DNA from: Boswellia sacra | Taxonomy: Eukaryota > Streptophyta > Magnoliopsida > Sapindales > Burseraceae | Direction: 5' to 3' | Assembly (NCBI GenBank): GCA_013180625.2 | Contig: SNVD02014787.1 | Span: 29,895 to 93,894, forward strand | DNA: 64,000 nt | In this document: positions 34,887 to 47,687 of the stretch, one piece after another | Numbering within the stretch: the first letter of the stretch is position 1 | How the letters are laid out: every line of letters starts with the position of its first letter | Position numbers and translations under genes: made by a program | Notes under the pieces: model-generated | The model's input: the letters and a program-made list of their open reading frames with translations, nothing else | The model's database searches: none | What the model was told of the DNA's origin: nothing

Positions 34887-35906
34887 TCTCAATTTGCAAT
34901 GCTGATATGCATTGAGCATCCCAGTGGCCGAGTAAAACACTCTTTCCAGTATCATTATGCAGAAATTTCTTTCCCTTTCTCGTTTTACTCTCTTTGTTTA
35001 TTTCTATTTGTTTTGCTTCGCACATAACACGGTCCACCCCCTTTTTGTTCATCCAGTAGCCTTATCAATTCTTACATTAACAAAACATAGTCAAACAATA
35101 TTAACTCGTCACACACAACAAACTTTAAAAAATATTGTGACCTTATAAATTACTTACAACAAATATGACTTATTACATTTACATGTTATGAATTTAAATC
35201 ATCATTTAAACAATGAAAAATACTAAATTTGAATTTTGCTGGACATTACACAATTTTATAATATAAACAAACATATTCAATTTAGATAATTTATACATTA
35301 AATAAAATGATTTAATATATTTATAATAAAAACTGGAGTTTGGTCCAGGCCCTGGGCCGAAGACAAAAACCGGGCTCTGCCTGGACCTGGGTCTCGGGTC
35401 TATTTAGTAGGCCGAGCCTGATACCAAGAGCACACTCAGGCCTCGTAAAACCCGATCCCGCCATCCAGTTCTGGACCGGTCCCAGTATTTTGCCATCCTT
35501 GACCACTAGTCAACAATTGCAACTCAAAATTGATGCCAATTTTGGTAGCATTTAAGACCGAAATTTACAAGACTCTTTCACCTTTACAACATTTTATTTC
35601 TACTTCATTAATGAGCGGAAATTTGATCATTTTGATTTTTTTCTCCAATTAAAATAAAAAATCTTGTTGTAAAATATCTATATAAACTCCCCCTGCGTGA
35701 ATAAAAGATGCAGTTGTCAATTTCTTCTCTTCGATCTATTCCTCCTCTCTTACTTTTACTTTTCTTCTAAACTTCAATGACTCTTGTTTCATTTCAGTTA
35801 CCGCATACTCGTTTGATCCCATTATAGCCCTTATATTAATTTACTTTTGCTCAGTTAATTCACATGAACTAAAACACATATAGTTTATATATGACGGCAC
35901 AACAAA
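34887..35906. other. Unannotated interval with a possible transposon end
   Basis: No gene. The GC-rich stretch 35333-35505, ending 'ttttgccatcctt', reads like one end of a hAT-type element (inverse of 'aaggatggcaaaa') followed by 'ccggtcc..gggcc' text. No left partner was found. Confidence 0.4.
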
Positions 35907-35914
35907 GACAAATG

Positions 35915-38372
35915 TAGGGATGGCAATGAGGCTCCAACCCATATAGATTAGGTCAAAACCAAACTTATCTTCATGTAGGTTATAAATGGGCTCACCCATT
36001 GATAAATATATCAAATAGGTTGGGTTGGGTTGCCGGTATCCACAATTTACGTATTATAATGATAATAAATTTTAAAAAGTTTTAACCAGGGCAGAAAAAT
36101 AAAAGTACAAGAATGTCCATACATATTAAATTTTTTTAATTGTAAAATAATTACTTTATAACTCTCATAATTAATAATATTTGTAAAAAAATTTAAAAAG
36201 TCCACCTGAGGTATTGTCAGACAGCAATTGGCCATCAGTCTCTGAAAACTGTCACCAGAGCACGTTCGGTGACACCCTTCCACACCAACTTAATCAAAAT
36301 CAACTGGTCTAAGCAATAGTGGAGAGTTTTTTCGGCTTTTGAAATGGTATTTTGCAGCAACGGACAGTCACAGTTATGACTAGATCTTTAATTATTCACT
36401 ACATCTATACATCGCTTCAAACGCCACAAAATCCTCTAGAAAAATGTAGGTCGGCTCATGCTGATCAATTTGGCGACGTCACCAGTTGTCGACTACCTTC
36501 TGGCAACACCTCCAGTGGATTTTTTAAATTTTTTCATATTTGATAATATCAAAGTTAAATAAAAACTATTTATTAATATAATTGTATTTTTTATATTATA
36601 TTAAAAATAATTTTGAACTTTGGTATATTAATTTTTCAATATGAACTAGGTAAGAAATTAATTTTTTACTATACATATAATTGGATGGATTAATGAGTTT
36701 TATTATGTAGAATTATTTTATATTACAAGGTGTTAGTTTAATAACCCCATATTTAGCATAATAAATTAATAAGTTAATGTAATTATGGACATAATTAATT
36801 GTTGGATCCATGTGCATGTGCGTTACACGTGACTGAATAATCTAGCATATCATGACAGAAAGCATCACGTTGATTTAATTCCCAATGCAATTGTATTTCT
36901 TGTTTAAATTGTTACCTAAAACTCAACTACTTTAATTAGATGAATCAAACTAGGATAACTTGTTGAAATCTTAGTCTAATAGGAATAAAGCATGTGGATT
37001 CTATATTGACTTGATATATGATCCTAGCTAATTTAGAAGAATATATATTTGATTCCAACTATCCATCGTACCTAATTAATATTCTTTCCAATTTATAACT
37101 CTTTTTCTTGTGGGGAAGGAAAGACAAGTTGAGCTGAATAAGGAACAATGTATATAGTGTTGCCTCTACACTATGGAGATCACAATTTTGTGTTATTACG
37201 AGGAGTTCAAGTTAGAGAGTGAGATTTATTCATTCTTCATTACTGTTTATGTGAGTACGAAGCTATAACCTCTAATTAGAGTGTAGGTTATAGGTTATCT
37301 AAGGCTTAAGGTCTTGAGTGCTTACATGTGTTTGTAACAGCATCGGATGTTAAGTTATTCTTAATAGTTTAATGTTAAGTAAGCAACGTCAAAGAGTTAA
37401 CAGTGTCGCTAATGTTACGGTCTGAGAGATTTATTTTACAAAGATTAGGTCACTGAGTGAGAGCGTGTTTACCACTATAAACATTCCTAAAAGTTGTAAA
37501 CAAATGAAATATACTAAATTACAACAGCAAACTGTTCGTGGACTTAGGTTATGTAACTGAACCACATAAAACTTCTTGTGTCAATTTACTATATAGTTTT
37601 CTATTATGCTTCGTATAACTGTCCCCACTTTTAAATCTCACATTAATAATTTATTTATTGGATTTTTGGAAATTAATTTTTATTAGTGATAAATTTTATA
37701 TCATAATATTTTATGGAAGGAATTAGCTTATTCACCATATATTTAAAATGATCAAATTAACAAATTTTATTAGATGTAATCAATTTCGATATTAAGGTTA
37801 TTGCCATAATAAATTTAATTAAATAAGGATGTTCATTCATATTCTAATTTGATTAGTTAATCGTCAGTTTATCATAACCTTATCTTGTCATCAACTAGCT
37901 TTATTATTAATTTGATTATTTATCATCATTTGCTTTAACCTCATCATATCATCATTTTAATATAATCTTGATTTATATTAGGGAATTAATTAATACCTAT
38001 AATTGAGATTGAATGAAAAATTACTTATAATAATTATAACATTTAAATACTTAACAATTAAATATTAATAATTACAAATTACAAAGGAATAACACATGAT
38101 CATTGTGGCTATTTGAATATGATAAAAGTAAAATTAAATTAAATTTAAAAAATATAATTTTTTTTATTACAAACAAAATTTAATAGTGATATATTATTGA
38201 TTATTTTTAAATTTGAATGTAAGAGATAGATGGGCAATGCTTTGAGTATGGGTTACCCAAGACCCACAAAAATCTAACCCAATTGTGCGTTGGGCTGAGT
38301 TACATTTCTTGTGGGTTTTAGTAGGTTGGGTTTCAACCCTAACCCGACCCAAACCACATTTTTGCCATTCTG
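35915..38372. mobile_element. 2.5-kb hAT-type non-autonomous element
   Basis: The left end is 'tagggatggcaatgagg'; the right end '..tttttgccattctg' reads 'cagaatggcaaaaa' in reverse. Flanking 8-bp direct repeats are GACAAATG (35907-35914) and GACAAATA (38373-38380), 7 of 8 matching. Subterminal text is 'aggttgggttgggttg' on the left and the inverse 'aaccctaacccgaccc' on the right. The interior is non-coding and hosts a probable solo LTR. Confidence 0.75.
36961..37615. repeat. Probable copia-type solo LTR nested in hAT element
   Basis: 'tgttgaaatcttagtctaat' opens the block and it closes near 'ttatgcttcgta'. The 5-bp word TAACT lies on both sides (36956-36960 and 37616-37620). The text near the end ('ctgaaccacataaaacttcttgtgtc') is typical of copia LTRs just before their primer site. 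There is no internal domain. The 3' end is TA rather than CA, so some decay is assumed. Confidence 0.55.
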
Positions 38373-38380
38373 GACAAATA

Positions 38381-38980
38381 ATTTTATCTCATTGTTGGAA
38401 TGGAATGATATATCACACTGGAAATTTGAACCATCGCACACGTCACAAGTAAAATTTTAACTTCTGACATTTATATGGTTTTAATTTCTTCAGGTGTAAT
38501 AATGAGTGGATGTCTATTTTTAATCATATGCATGGAGGAGTTGTGACAAAACATTCTCCATTTCTGTTGTATATTTGGTTTGCCAACTCTCTTTCACCAC
38601 ACCAATTGTAAACCACTTCTACTTAAAAAAATGGAAAACATAAGTGGAATCTTACGCTTAACTCCATTTAACTCAAATATGATTAAATGACAGTTAAGCT
38701 ATTAACTCTATTTAAAGGGAAGATATCACTTGATTGATAAATGTAAACCACGCACTCATGAATTGAGGAACGAACCAACATTTGTGTCTGGATTTTGACT
38801 ATTATAAAAATCTAATTTCGATAAAATTTTAGTTAAAATAAAAGTTTAGCTTCAATCCATAAGGAAGAGGTGTCTGTACTTTAGAGGACAATGCATTCAT
38901 TACGAAGCCCATTTCTTATTTGCTTAGAAATCGAGGTGAACGAGTCTGTGAACATGTGCTAGTGCCTGATATTTAACATT
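38381..38980. other. Unannotated interval
   Basis: No gene recognised. It may include intron or downstream sequence of the anoctamin-like relic to its right. Confidence 0.4.
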
Positions 38981-38989
38981 TCCTTCACA

Positions 38990-39415
38990 AAACGTCTTCA
39001 ATGCAGACCTCATCATATAAACCACATTAGAAGAGCAGAGTTGGTACAAATCGACATCACTGTTAGAAACTGTGATTAGAGAAGTGTGCCCGTACTAGTT
39101 AGATAAAGCTAAAATGTCTAAGTACTTATTTGATTAGTCGCATTATTTTTTGATGGCCTGAGTACCTGAAACATGTCTAGCCAATATCCAATTGTTGCAG
39201 CAGCACGAGGAACAGGTCTTTTCAACATAGAAAGCAGCTTCAGTGCATCCATTCTAATTACCATTATGTTGTTCTGTATACCAAAGTTCTTCTTAATTTA
39301 CTTGAAGAAAGGTTCAATCAACGATTCAACATCTACCAGTTTTCAGAAATTAGATGAAATACCACTAAAACTAATATAAACCACAACAGCAAAGGCAGAT
39401 GCCATTCCAAGCAAT
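38990..39415 (-). pseudogene. Anoctamin-like (TMEM16 family) gene fragment
   Basis: On the minus strand a 36-codon exon (39273-39166) reads [31 protein letters not shown]. It is bounded by AG and GT, in phase 0. A 96-bp intron (39165-39070) leads to an exon reading FLTVMSICTNSALLMWFI, then a stop; one base shift restores YDEV. An upstream exon tail near 39415-39391 reads MASAFAVV before another GT. The order (MASAFA-x-x-[24 protein letters not shown]) fits the C-terminal half of plant anoctamin-like membrane proteins, putative ion channels or scramblases. The stop, the shift and the missing remainder make it a relic. A Harbinger-like element begins 8 bp beyond the upstream exon tail. Confidence 0.75.
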
Positions 39416-39423
39416 ATATCTAA

Positions 39424-41015
39424 GGCCACGTTCGGTTAGAGTCAGGGACGGAGCCAGAAATTATTTCTAGAGGGGGCAAAATTGAACAATAATAAAAAAA
39501 TAAATTAATATAAATAAAATATAGTTATAAATTTAGAAAGTTTATAATATTTTTAGTCAACATTATTTAGTGTACAAATTAATATTTATCATACCAATTT
39601 TAAGTTCTAATTACAAGAGAAATGATAAAATAAAGTAATTAATAATATAACTAAATAAAATTTTATACTTATTAATTCAAAAGGATCTTATCTTTTTAAA
39701 AATAAAAATAAAAATAATAGAGACAAAACAAATTAATGAGTGATAATGGAGAAAATATATAAAAAAAAATTTGTTTGATAAATAAGATGTAAATAGAAAT
39801 ACATATACGTATATATATTTATAACAATAAATATTTTTAATAATTGAAAAAATTTATATTTTAATTTTTTTCTTTGGCCCACGAGGGGTAATTGCCCTTG
39901 CTGGGCCTACGCTGGCTCCGTCCCTGGTTAGAGTAATCCTAGGGGTAAAGGACTTGGGATTCCTAAGGACTTAGGATTGTAGTGTTCGGTTACAAGATTT
40001 GAGTGAGGAAAATGGGTTGTCTACAATTCTGTTTCCTAAAATATGAGTAATTCTTTTTCCACTCAACTTTGGGAGAAAAATTTAGTTTTCTTAAGAATAG
40101 TATCTTAATTTACTAAAATAACGTTATATATTTTTTATGGGTCCAAAAGTATCCTTATTCAAATAATTGACTAAATTATTTTATAAATATTAAGATATTA
40201 ATTATAATATAATTCATTAATTCATTTTTTTCAAAAACTAAAAAAATTGAAAATTTTATATTTTTCATAAATTCAAAAATTCAAAAACTAAAAAAATTAT
40301 TCGTACTGACATCGCCGACGACCGCCAAAACATCAGCACCCACACGGTGCCAATGTGACCGTTGGCTGATTCTATACTTGTCCATGGTGATTTCATCGGC
40401 ATGGGACACACCATTCGACGTTAACGAAGAATTTTAATACCAGATCCAGAAATTATACCCACTGCATGGGCAAAACACAAAGTTATTCGGTGATAAAACT
40501 TGCACGAAAGGATCAAGCAATCGTCAATGGTCTCGATTTTGTTGGTTGTGACGCCAACGCTTGAGTCTCAACTATCGCCAACGGCGGAGAATGTGGTGGC
40601 CAGTAATCGTTTCTACAGACTTTTTTTTAAATAAATAACTAAATATTTATTTATTTTAATAAAGTTATATATTTTAATAATATTATAATATTATTTAATA
40701 TACATTATTTATTTTTATAGAAAATTATAATTTAACTATTTAGAATAAATGTACTGTTAAATTAACATATAATTATTTATTTTTAATTCATTCATGTGAA
40801 AAGTTAAATGCAAAATTTTATATCTAATAATAGAAAATAAATATTTTAATATTAAGGGTATTTTTGTTCAATTAATTTATGAGTGATTCCTTTCTATCCA
40901 TTATTCCAATATCAAACCAAACAAAAGAAGATGTCTCTCCAGCTTATTTCTTTCCCTCAATTTTTTCTTTTCACCCACTTTCCTTTCTTGCAATCTTGCA
41001 ACCGAACATATACCC
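39424..41015. mobile_element. PIF/Harbinger-like element containing a hAT MITE
   Basis: Left end 'ggccacgttcggtt'; right end 'aaccgaacatataccc' (reverse: gggtatatgttcggtt). The flanking 3-bp TAA (39421-39423 and 41016-41018) is the duplication of PIF/Harbinger elements. Just inside are 'gtaatcctaggggtaaag' on the left and C/T-rich text on the right. Without the nested hAT the element is about 1.1 kb. No transposase frame; the GC-richer part 40300-40620 has no recognisable gene. Confidence 0.75.
39443..39926. mobile_element. 484-bp hAT-type MITE, nested
   Basis: Perfect 15-bp terminal inverted repeats, 'cagggacggagccag' and 'ctggctccgtccctg', are flanked by a perfect 8-bp direct repeat GTTAGAGT (39435-39442 and 39927-39934). 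The interior is AT-rich and non-coding. It sits 19 bp inside the Harbinger-like element and is younger than it. Confidence 0.93.
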
Positions 41016-41018
41016 TAA

Positions 41019-41663
41019 GAGTTAGCCCTAGTTGTCAATAACTGAAGACATGACAGTTTTGCAATATCTTTCCACTTTTCAGAGACGTTCATATACTTGA
41101 GAATTTTGAACTTTTATACTAAAAAATTCCTTGCCATGCTTTTCACATTTTCCATATTTGATATGTAGAGTGATAAAAGAAATGGCAATTGTCCTATTGA
41201 AGACCTATAATTAGGCTCCTAGAAGATTCTTGGAAAATCATGCGATCGGCTTGTAGCTACAGTCATATATTGCTTCAATTGAAAACATGCAATTTAAACA
41301 TGAAAGAGAAAATATTACATAGTTTATCTAACAATCATTTCAAGCTTTTCTTATTTATTTATTGATTTCCTTTTTAATTTAAAAAAACTCTATAATTTAA
41401 TTAACATATAATTGAGGAAGTTTACAAATTGATTAGCATCGCCTTAGGTTGGTAGGGTCCATAGGGAGTTGTAAATATGTGAGAAATGACTTAGAAATTC
41501 TCATAACGATCACTTTTTCATTGAATTGTCTAACACTTTGACATGGGAATGTTCATAGAATGCTAAGGTAGTTTGCCCTTTTTTATCCTAAATCGGCCTT
41601 GGAGTTATGTCTCTTTTAAGGGATAACTCTTAATAAAAAATTATCACATGTAATACCAACCAA
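41019..41663. other. Unannotated interval
   Basis: No gene recognised. It may be further intron sequence of the disrupted anoctamin-like gene, but no exon is readable. Confidence 0.35.
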
Positions 41664-43768
41664 CTTTGTTTAGGAATGGCAATTGGTCGGTTTCTAGGTC
41701 GGTCCCACCAGGAACCAGAACTGTTAAGGGATTATAGACCCAGAACTATCATGGTTTTGCTTTTTTGGAACCATAACTGAATTACAACCATTAACCAAGA
41801 ACTGGAACTAGAACCATTAAGCAGAAGTAGAACCAAAAGATATATGTAATTTTTAAACTTTTTAATATGTGTTGATGCTTGAATTTTTTGAAGCATAGTG
41901 GGTCAATAATAAGGCCCAAACAACCTCATGTAGACTCATTATATGCATATTCATTGTTGGGAATGTCAAAATTACTTAGGTGAGTTTAGGTACTCGGATC
42001 CTCGGCCTGGTATTGTTGAGGAATTGCCTGAATTTCTTGAGAGTTTGGCTGAGGACGGGGAGAGGAATCCCAAGGAAAGCCTGGGGTCGAGCAGGGGCCA
42101 GGGAGCCTTACCCGGAATAAACATAATTATATGATTTTTTTAATTAAATTTTTGTTAAGGTCCAATCTAATTCTATTTGAATAATATCTATAATAGCAGC
42201 CCAAACTAATATCGTAATTCTAATTCACATAATGCCCAAAAGTTATCAGCCCAGCCCAACTTAACCTCTTCAAATATCAAATTTTTATTTATTAAAATAA
42301 TTTTTAATAAATAAAAATTATGAAAAAAAAATCTTCCTTTGAACTGGAAAAGGAAAACACAACCCAACCCAGCCTTGAGTTACGGTTAAGCTCCTTCACC
42401 ATTTCAACCGTCAGTCTTTAATTGCTTCACCTGAACTGCTCCACGATGACACGGTCGCCTGAGTTCCTGACCTGCACTGCTTCGCCTGACCTGCCCTGCC
42501 CTGCTTCGCTTGATCTGCATTGCTTCGCCTCCATGGAGACACGGTCGCCTAACCTGCACTGCTTCGCTTAACCTGCACACTGCATAGCTTCACCTCCACA
42601 GACAACCGCCATTGGTTCGCGTCTTCTGCTGCAGTATCAGCATCGATTCACCACGGTTGCTGCAGCACCGAATCACCCACCCATGTCTGACAGCTGCGAC
42701 CACTCACGCATAAGCAATAACTCACGATTCCTGGTATTTTTCCATGGTTTATAGATTGTAACTACTTGACGTTTCAATATTAGCTAGTTGATTAATAACG
42801 AAAAAATAGATTAGTTTAATGTATATTCCTCGTTCAGTCATTCAACAATCAACTTACTTAAATTTTTAATTATTTCTTAACAATAATAAATTGAACCCTC
42901 AAACTTTTAAATCTGAATTTCGATTAAATATCTTTGGAGTGGAACCACAAGCAATGTTAATTGACATAATTGTTGTTCTTTTCCCTACCTGCCAATTCCA
43001 ATTCGAGTTATTTATATTTTTGCTGTCTTTGTTTCATAAATCACAAAATTTAATGCAAAGTTAATGTATTGTAGGTAGTTGTTACTTATGTCATTGATGA
43101 TTGAAACTCCATTTGGAAATATTAATTACTTCACACATACAGTTCAAATAAATCGGAATTTATTGCCTCTAAAATCAGAAAACAACTCAAAAAAGTTAAT
43201 ATCTGAGATGACTAAGACTAACTCCTACAGCATTTTGAAATTAATAATTATATTAGAGCTCAATCAGTCGTTTGATTAGAAATTATCATGTATATTGACG
43301 TGCTAGCTAGTTGATCGAGGCTAAAAAGTGTAACATATCGTTTGCTTTGGGAAAGGTCTGGATACTTAGAATAATCAATAAAGTTAAATTTCCAAATAAA
43401 GATGAGAAACTTTTAATAAAAGCTACCAGAACTTATTCTTCTGAATCCAATTATTTACCAAAACATTTACCACAAAATCCACACAATGAGCATTTAGGAC
43501 ATATTCCACACAATGAGCATCTGAACATTATTCTTCATCCACGCATTATTGCTTTTGCTAGCTGTTTTATATGTTTCAACCCTTACCTTGATTAAACTTT
43601 TTTCAAATGTTTTCTTGATCAAGTTTTTATCGTTTCAGTATTACTTTTCACTAGCATATTTCATTTGGATAACGCTTTTATCAACCTTTGTCAAATCTAT
43701 ATTTAAGCTAAGCTAATATCATGACTAAATGGGTTTGTTTTTGTATTTTTGTAGGTTATATACAAATA

Positions 43769-45919
43769 ATGTCTACATCCAGTGCAAATGATCAACATAC
43801 TTCTCATGATGATATGCCAATGGACGAAAATCAAATGGGGCAAGATATTAAGGACAACATGGTTCATGTTTTGGTTGAGGATGGTTCTATAACAAATTCA
43901 CATACGGGACGTGGCAAAATGCGGCCTCCAGTTGATCGTGGCACTCGTGGGCATGGATCACGTGGTGTCACAAAGAGAAAGGAGGATCGTTAACCACTAA
44001 AACAGTCTTGGGTCTGGGAACATTTTACAAAATAAATTATTGAGGGCAGACATAAAGCTATTTGTAACCATTGCAAAGCTGCATTGGTCAGTCACCGTAC
44101 AGATGGAACCAAACACTTGGCAAGCCATTTAGGAAGTTGTAAGAGTCAGAAACAAGCAACAATTCTTGAGTTTTCAAAAGAAGCAAGACGGAAGTAATTC
44201 ATCAGAACTAGTTTTTGAAACGTTTCATAAAGAAGTTTGTAAGGAAAAGGTGGCCAAAATGATTGTAATGCATGAACTCCCTCTTTCTTTTGTTGAGTGT
44301 GAGGGTTTTAGGGAGTTAATGTATTATGCTCAGCCTTTGTTTGTTCCTATGAGTTACAACACTTTAAGGAATGTGATTTTTAAGATATATGACATTGAGA
44401 AGGAAAAGACCATGAAGATGATGGATGCTTGTAAGAGTAGAATAGGAATAACAACTGATATGTGGACTGCAAGTAATAAAAAAAAAAAAAGATACATGGT
44501 CGTGACAGCACATTTCATTGATGAGTGTTGGAGGTTAGAAAGTCTATCATATATGAGACATAGTAATATTATACATTAAAAAAAAGACTTAATTTCTTAA
44601 TTACTTAACTAGTGTTTGACTTTTACTATTGAATATTTTTCATATTCATATATGTTCCATCTCCACACACCACTAAAGCACTTGCTGATGAGCTAGCTCT
44701 TTGTTTGATGGATTGGACTGTCGACCGTAAGTTGTGATGTGTTACTCTTGACAATTGTTCTACAAATGATGCATTGATTCCTATACTTAAAGAAAAATTG
44801 GGTGTTCATAACATATTTTGAAAGAAAAATTATTTCACATGAGGTGTAATCACACATTTTGAATTTTATAGTAAGAGATGGGTTAGATGTGCTTGGAGAT
44901 GATATTGATCAGATTAGAAATAGTGTCGCCTTTTGTCCTGCCACACCTAAAAGAATTGAGAGATTTGAGAGTGAAGCACGACAAATGAAAGTTTCTTGTA
45001 CAAGAAAATTAGCATTAGATTGTTGCACTAGATGGAATTCAACTTATTTGATGTTGTCTACAGCATTGGAATATAGAGATGTGTTTACTCATTTTCATAT
45101 GTGTGAAAAAAGTTACAGATCTTTACCTACGCATTCAAAATGGGAGTTGGCAAGGTTGATATGTGACATTTAAAGTATTTCTATAAGGTGACCCAAGTGT
45201 TTTTCAGATGCAAGATATCCCACTTTCAACTTGTTTTTTTTGCTTTGATTTGTGACTTGAGATTGACATTGACTAAATGGTGTGATTCTCCTTATTCTAA
45301 ACTAAGAGAGATGGCATCACGAATGATAGAAAAATTTGAAAAGTATTGAGAGGTCATTCATGGTGTTTTGGCAGTGGCTGCTATCTTGGATCCAAGATAT
45401 AAAATGCAATTGTTCAAATTTTTCTTTCCAAAAATTTATGGAGACAATGCTTCAAAGTATGTTGGAGATGTCAAAGACATTGTTTATGACTTAGTAGAGG
45501 AGTACAAACTGAATGCTGTATCTGTAGGTATAAGTGAACAAGATGAGTCATTAGTGAGTGAGGTTCCTACGAGTGTTGGTTTGGAAGATATGACTTTTGA
45601 GTCCAACTTAGAGTATCAATCATACATTGGTTGTACTAGTAATACAGTTACTAAGTATGAGTTAGATTTGTATTTGGTGGAGCAATGATTGAAGCACACT
45701 AGTGGCCATTTTGATATTTTGAGTTGGTGGAAGACAAATGTAGGCAAATATCCTTCGCTAGCTAAAATTGTAAAATATATTTTGTCTATTCCAGTTTTTA
45801 CTATAGCTTCTGAGTCTGCATTTCATACGAGTGATAGACATTTAAGTCCCCATCTTAGCAGACTACATGCAAAGACATTGGAAGCTTTGATGTGCACTCA
45901 AAATTGGTTATGGGCTTAG
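43769..45919 (+). pseudogene. hAT transposase (BED zinc finger, RICESLEEPER-like)
   Basis: The start is ATG 43769, just after a 'ttgtag' acceptor-like site. The BED finger follows near 43997-44140 (SWVWEHFTK..CNHCK..TKHLASHLGSC), but it lies behind TAA codons at 43991 and 44033. The frame shifts at about 44166 into the central part (MIVMHELPLSFVE, GITTDMWTASN). Sequence between 44580 and 44855 is damaged. LALDCCTRWNSTYLML (44859-45173) and AAILDPRYKM (45368-45688) follow, then after a TGA at 45686 the C-terminal dimerisation region (FDILSWWKTN, IPVFTIASESAF, LEALMCTQNWL). At least three stops and two frameshifts make it inactive. It is the only hAT transposase in view. Confidence 0.9.
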
Positions 45920-47210
45920 TCACATGGTATGATATTCTCGTCAATGTTCAATTTATATTTTATGATCTATGCATATTTATAACACCTTTTCTTTCCTTTT
46001 TGTTTTCCTATAATTTCCAATTGTTGGTAACTACAGAAGAAGAAGTGTATGATGCAAATGAAGAGCCGTTAGGCCATCGACATCGTCAGCTTGTTGAATT
46101 GATATGCTCGGGCTATATATGTTGGATTGTACTTTTTGGCTGTTTAGAGTTTAAACTATATTTGCCTTCGTTGGGTTGTGGTTTCTTTATATTTGAAACT
46201 TATTTTGGATGTAGTTTCTTTTTATATTTGAATTATGTGTTTGAGTTGTAATTTTTTTTTTCCTTCGGATTTTGGATTATAGACTTGTAGTTTCTTTTGG
46301 AATTAGTTGTTTGCGTTATGTGTTTATGTTAATTGTATTATGTGCTTATGTTATGAATTTATGTAATGAATTGTATTATGTGTTTATGTAATCAATTATG
46401 TAGTGAATTGTATTATGTTTAAGTAATGAATTTTTATTTAAAGAATTGTATTGTAGTTTGTAATGTAAAGTTGTTTTGTTGTTCACTTGTTCCCTTGTTC
46501 TTGAATTTAAAATGATGAATTTCTAATTTTTTATGCATGGTTTTGTAAATAATATAATTTATTTTAATAATCAATTTATTGATTTGATGCAATATTATTC
46601 ATAACCTAATTGTGGGAGATTGGAACTCAACGCAAATTAAAAGAAAAAACAAATAACTATTAAAAGAGCAAATTGCAAACTAAAAGAAAAAAAATCCCTT
46701 GCAATTAAAAAAAATGAAGCAGACCAGGCAACTTGAACTTGGTAGGTTAGGGATAAACATTCCAAGACAAGACCCACACACCACCAAGCTACGCCTATCA
46801 ACTTGGTAACAAATGAAGCAAATTAAAATATCAGCTTTACTTCACACCATCACTTATCTTCCTTATTTGCTTCCATTGCCAAGCTTTCCTCAAAGATCCT
46901 CGGCCTATTTGATAGCTTCTCATCAAATATTTGCAATGTGGCATCTCCAGGTAAATCAGTGGCCTCAAGGTGAAGCAAACCAACTCCTTAAACTCAGGTA
47001 GAAGTCTTCCTTGATATTGGAGGCATCAAGACACTTCCTTCCAAGATAAAAGATAGAATGGGAAATCTTATAATTTGTTCATCATTTGCTGATGGCAAAT
47101 TTGTTTTTTCTTTTTGTTCCAAAAGCGAGACTCAACAATGTGCTTGTATGCTTACCGTGTATAATCAATGCCTATATTTAATCGTATTTTAATTCACTTG
47201 TATTTTTTTA

Positions 47211-47215
<5 letters not shown>

Positions 47216-47264
<49 letters not shown>

Positions 47265-47355
47265 ATAATATTTTATTTTTTTACTTAAATATATAATTAA
47301 AATTATTTAGGTATAAACAAAAGATTGAATACTTCATTCATAATAAAGCCACAAT

Positions 47356-47424
<69 letters not shown>

Positions 47425-47432
47425 ACACACAC
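47216..47432. repeat. Microsatellites (AT)n, (CT)n and (AC)n
   Basis: (AT)n at 47216-47259, (CT)n at about 47356-47374, directly followed by (AC)n to 47432 with one 'at' interruption. They lie in the 3' part of the hAT element. Confidence 0.95.
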
Positions 47433-47687
47433 TATAAGTTAATTATAAAGAAATACTTAGTTTTGATAAGTTTTTAATTTATGTTTAATTTAATAATAAT
47501 AATAATATAAAATTAAATAGGTCTTAAACGATTCTAGGTTCAGTTCCAAGTATGGGTCCATTGAGACCCAAAACCAACCTAGAATTATGACGGCTCCAAA
47601 TATCTAGACCCAGAACTATTAAGAGCAAACCTGTATCCACCTTATTTGGTTCTGGTTTCACAGTTCCAATTGCTATCCTCTTTGTGA

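Larger units (their letters stand above)
41672..47679 (+). mobile_element. 6-kb hAT transposon with decayed transposase
   Basis: Left end 'taggaatggcaattggtcgg'-like; right end 'ccaattgctatcct' (reverse: aggatagcaattgg). Subterminal text is shared in inverse: 'gacccagaactat' occurs near 41739 and again near 47608 beside 'gtttctaggtcgg' versus 'tagacccagaac'. The flanking 8-mers CTTTGTTT (41664-41671) and CTTTGTGA (47680-47687) match at six positions. The interior holds a broken hAT transposase in the plus orientation. A 5' region (42430-42600) repeats 'cctgcactgcttcgcct'-like words about five times. Confidence 0.78.

Noticed and set aside
35333..35505. GC-rich stretch with two overlapping frames, resembling a hAT end
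   Set aside because: Only one end is visible and the frames are on both strands with no family. Left as an unassigned transposon end.
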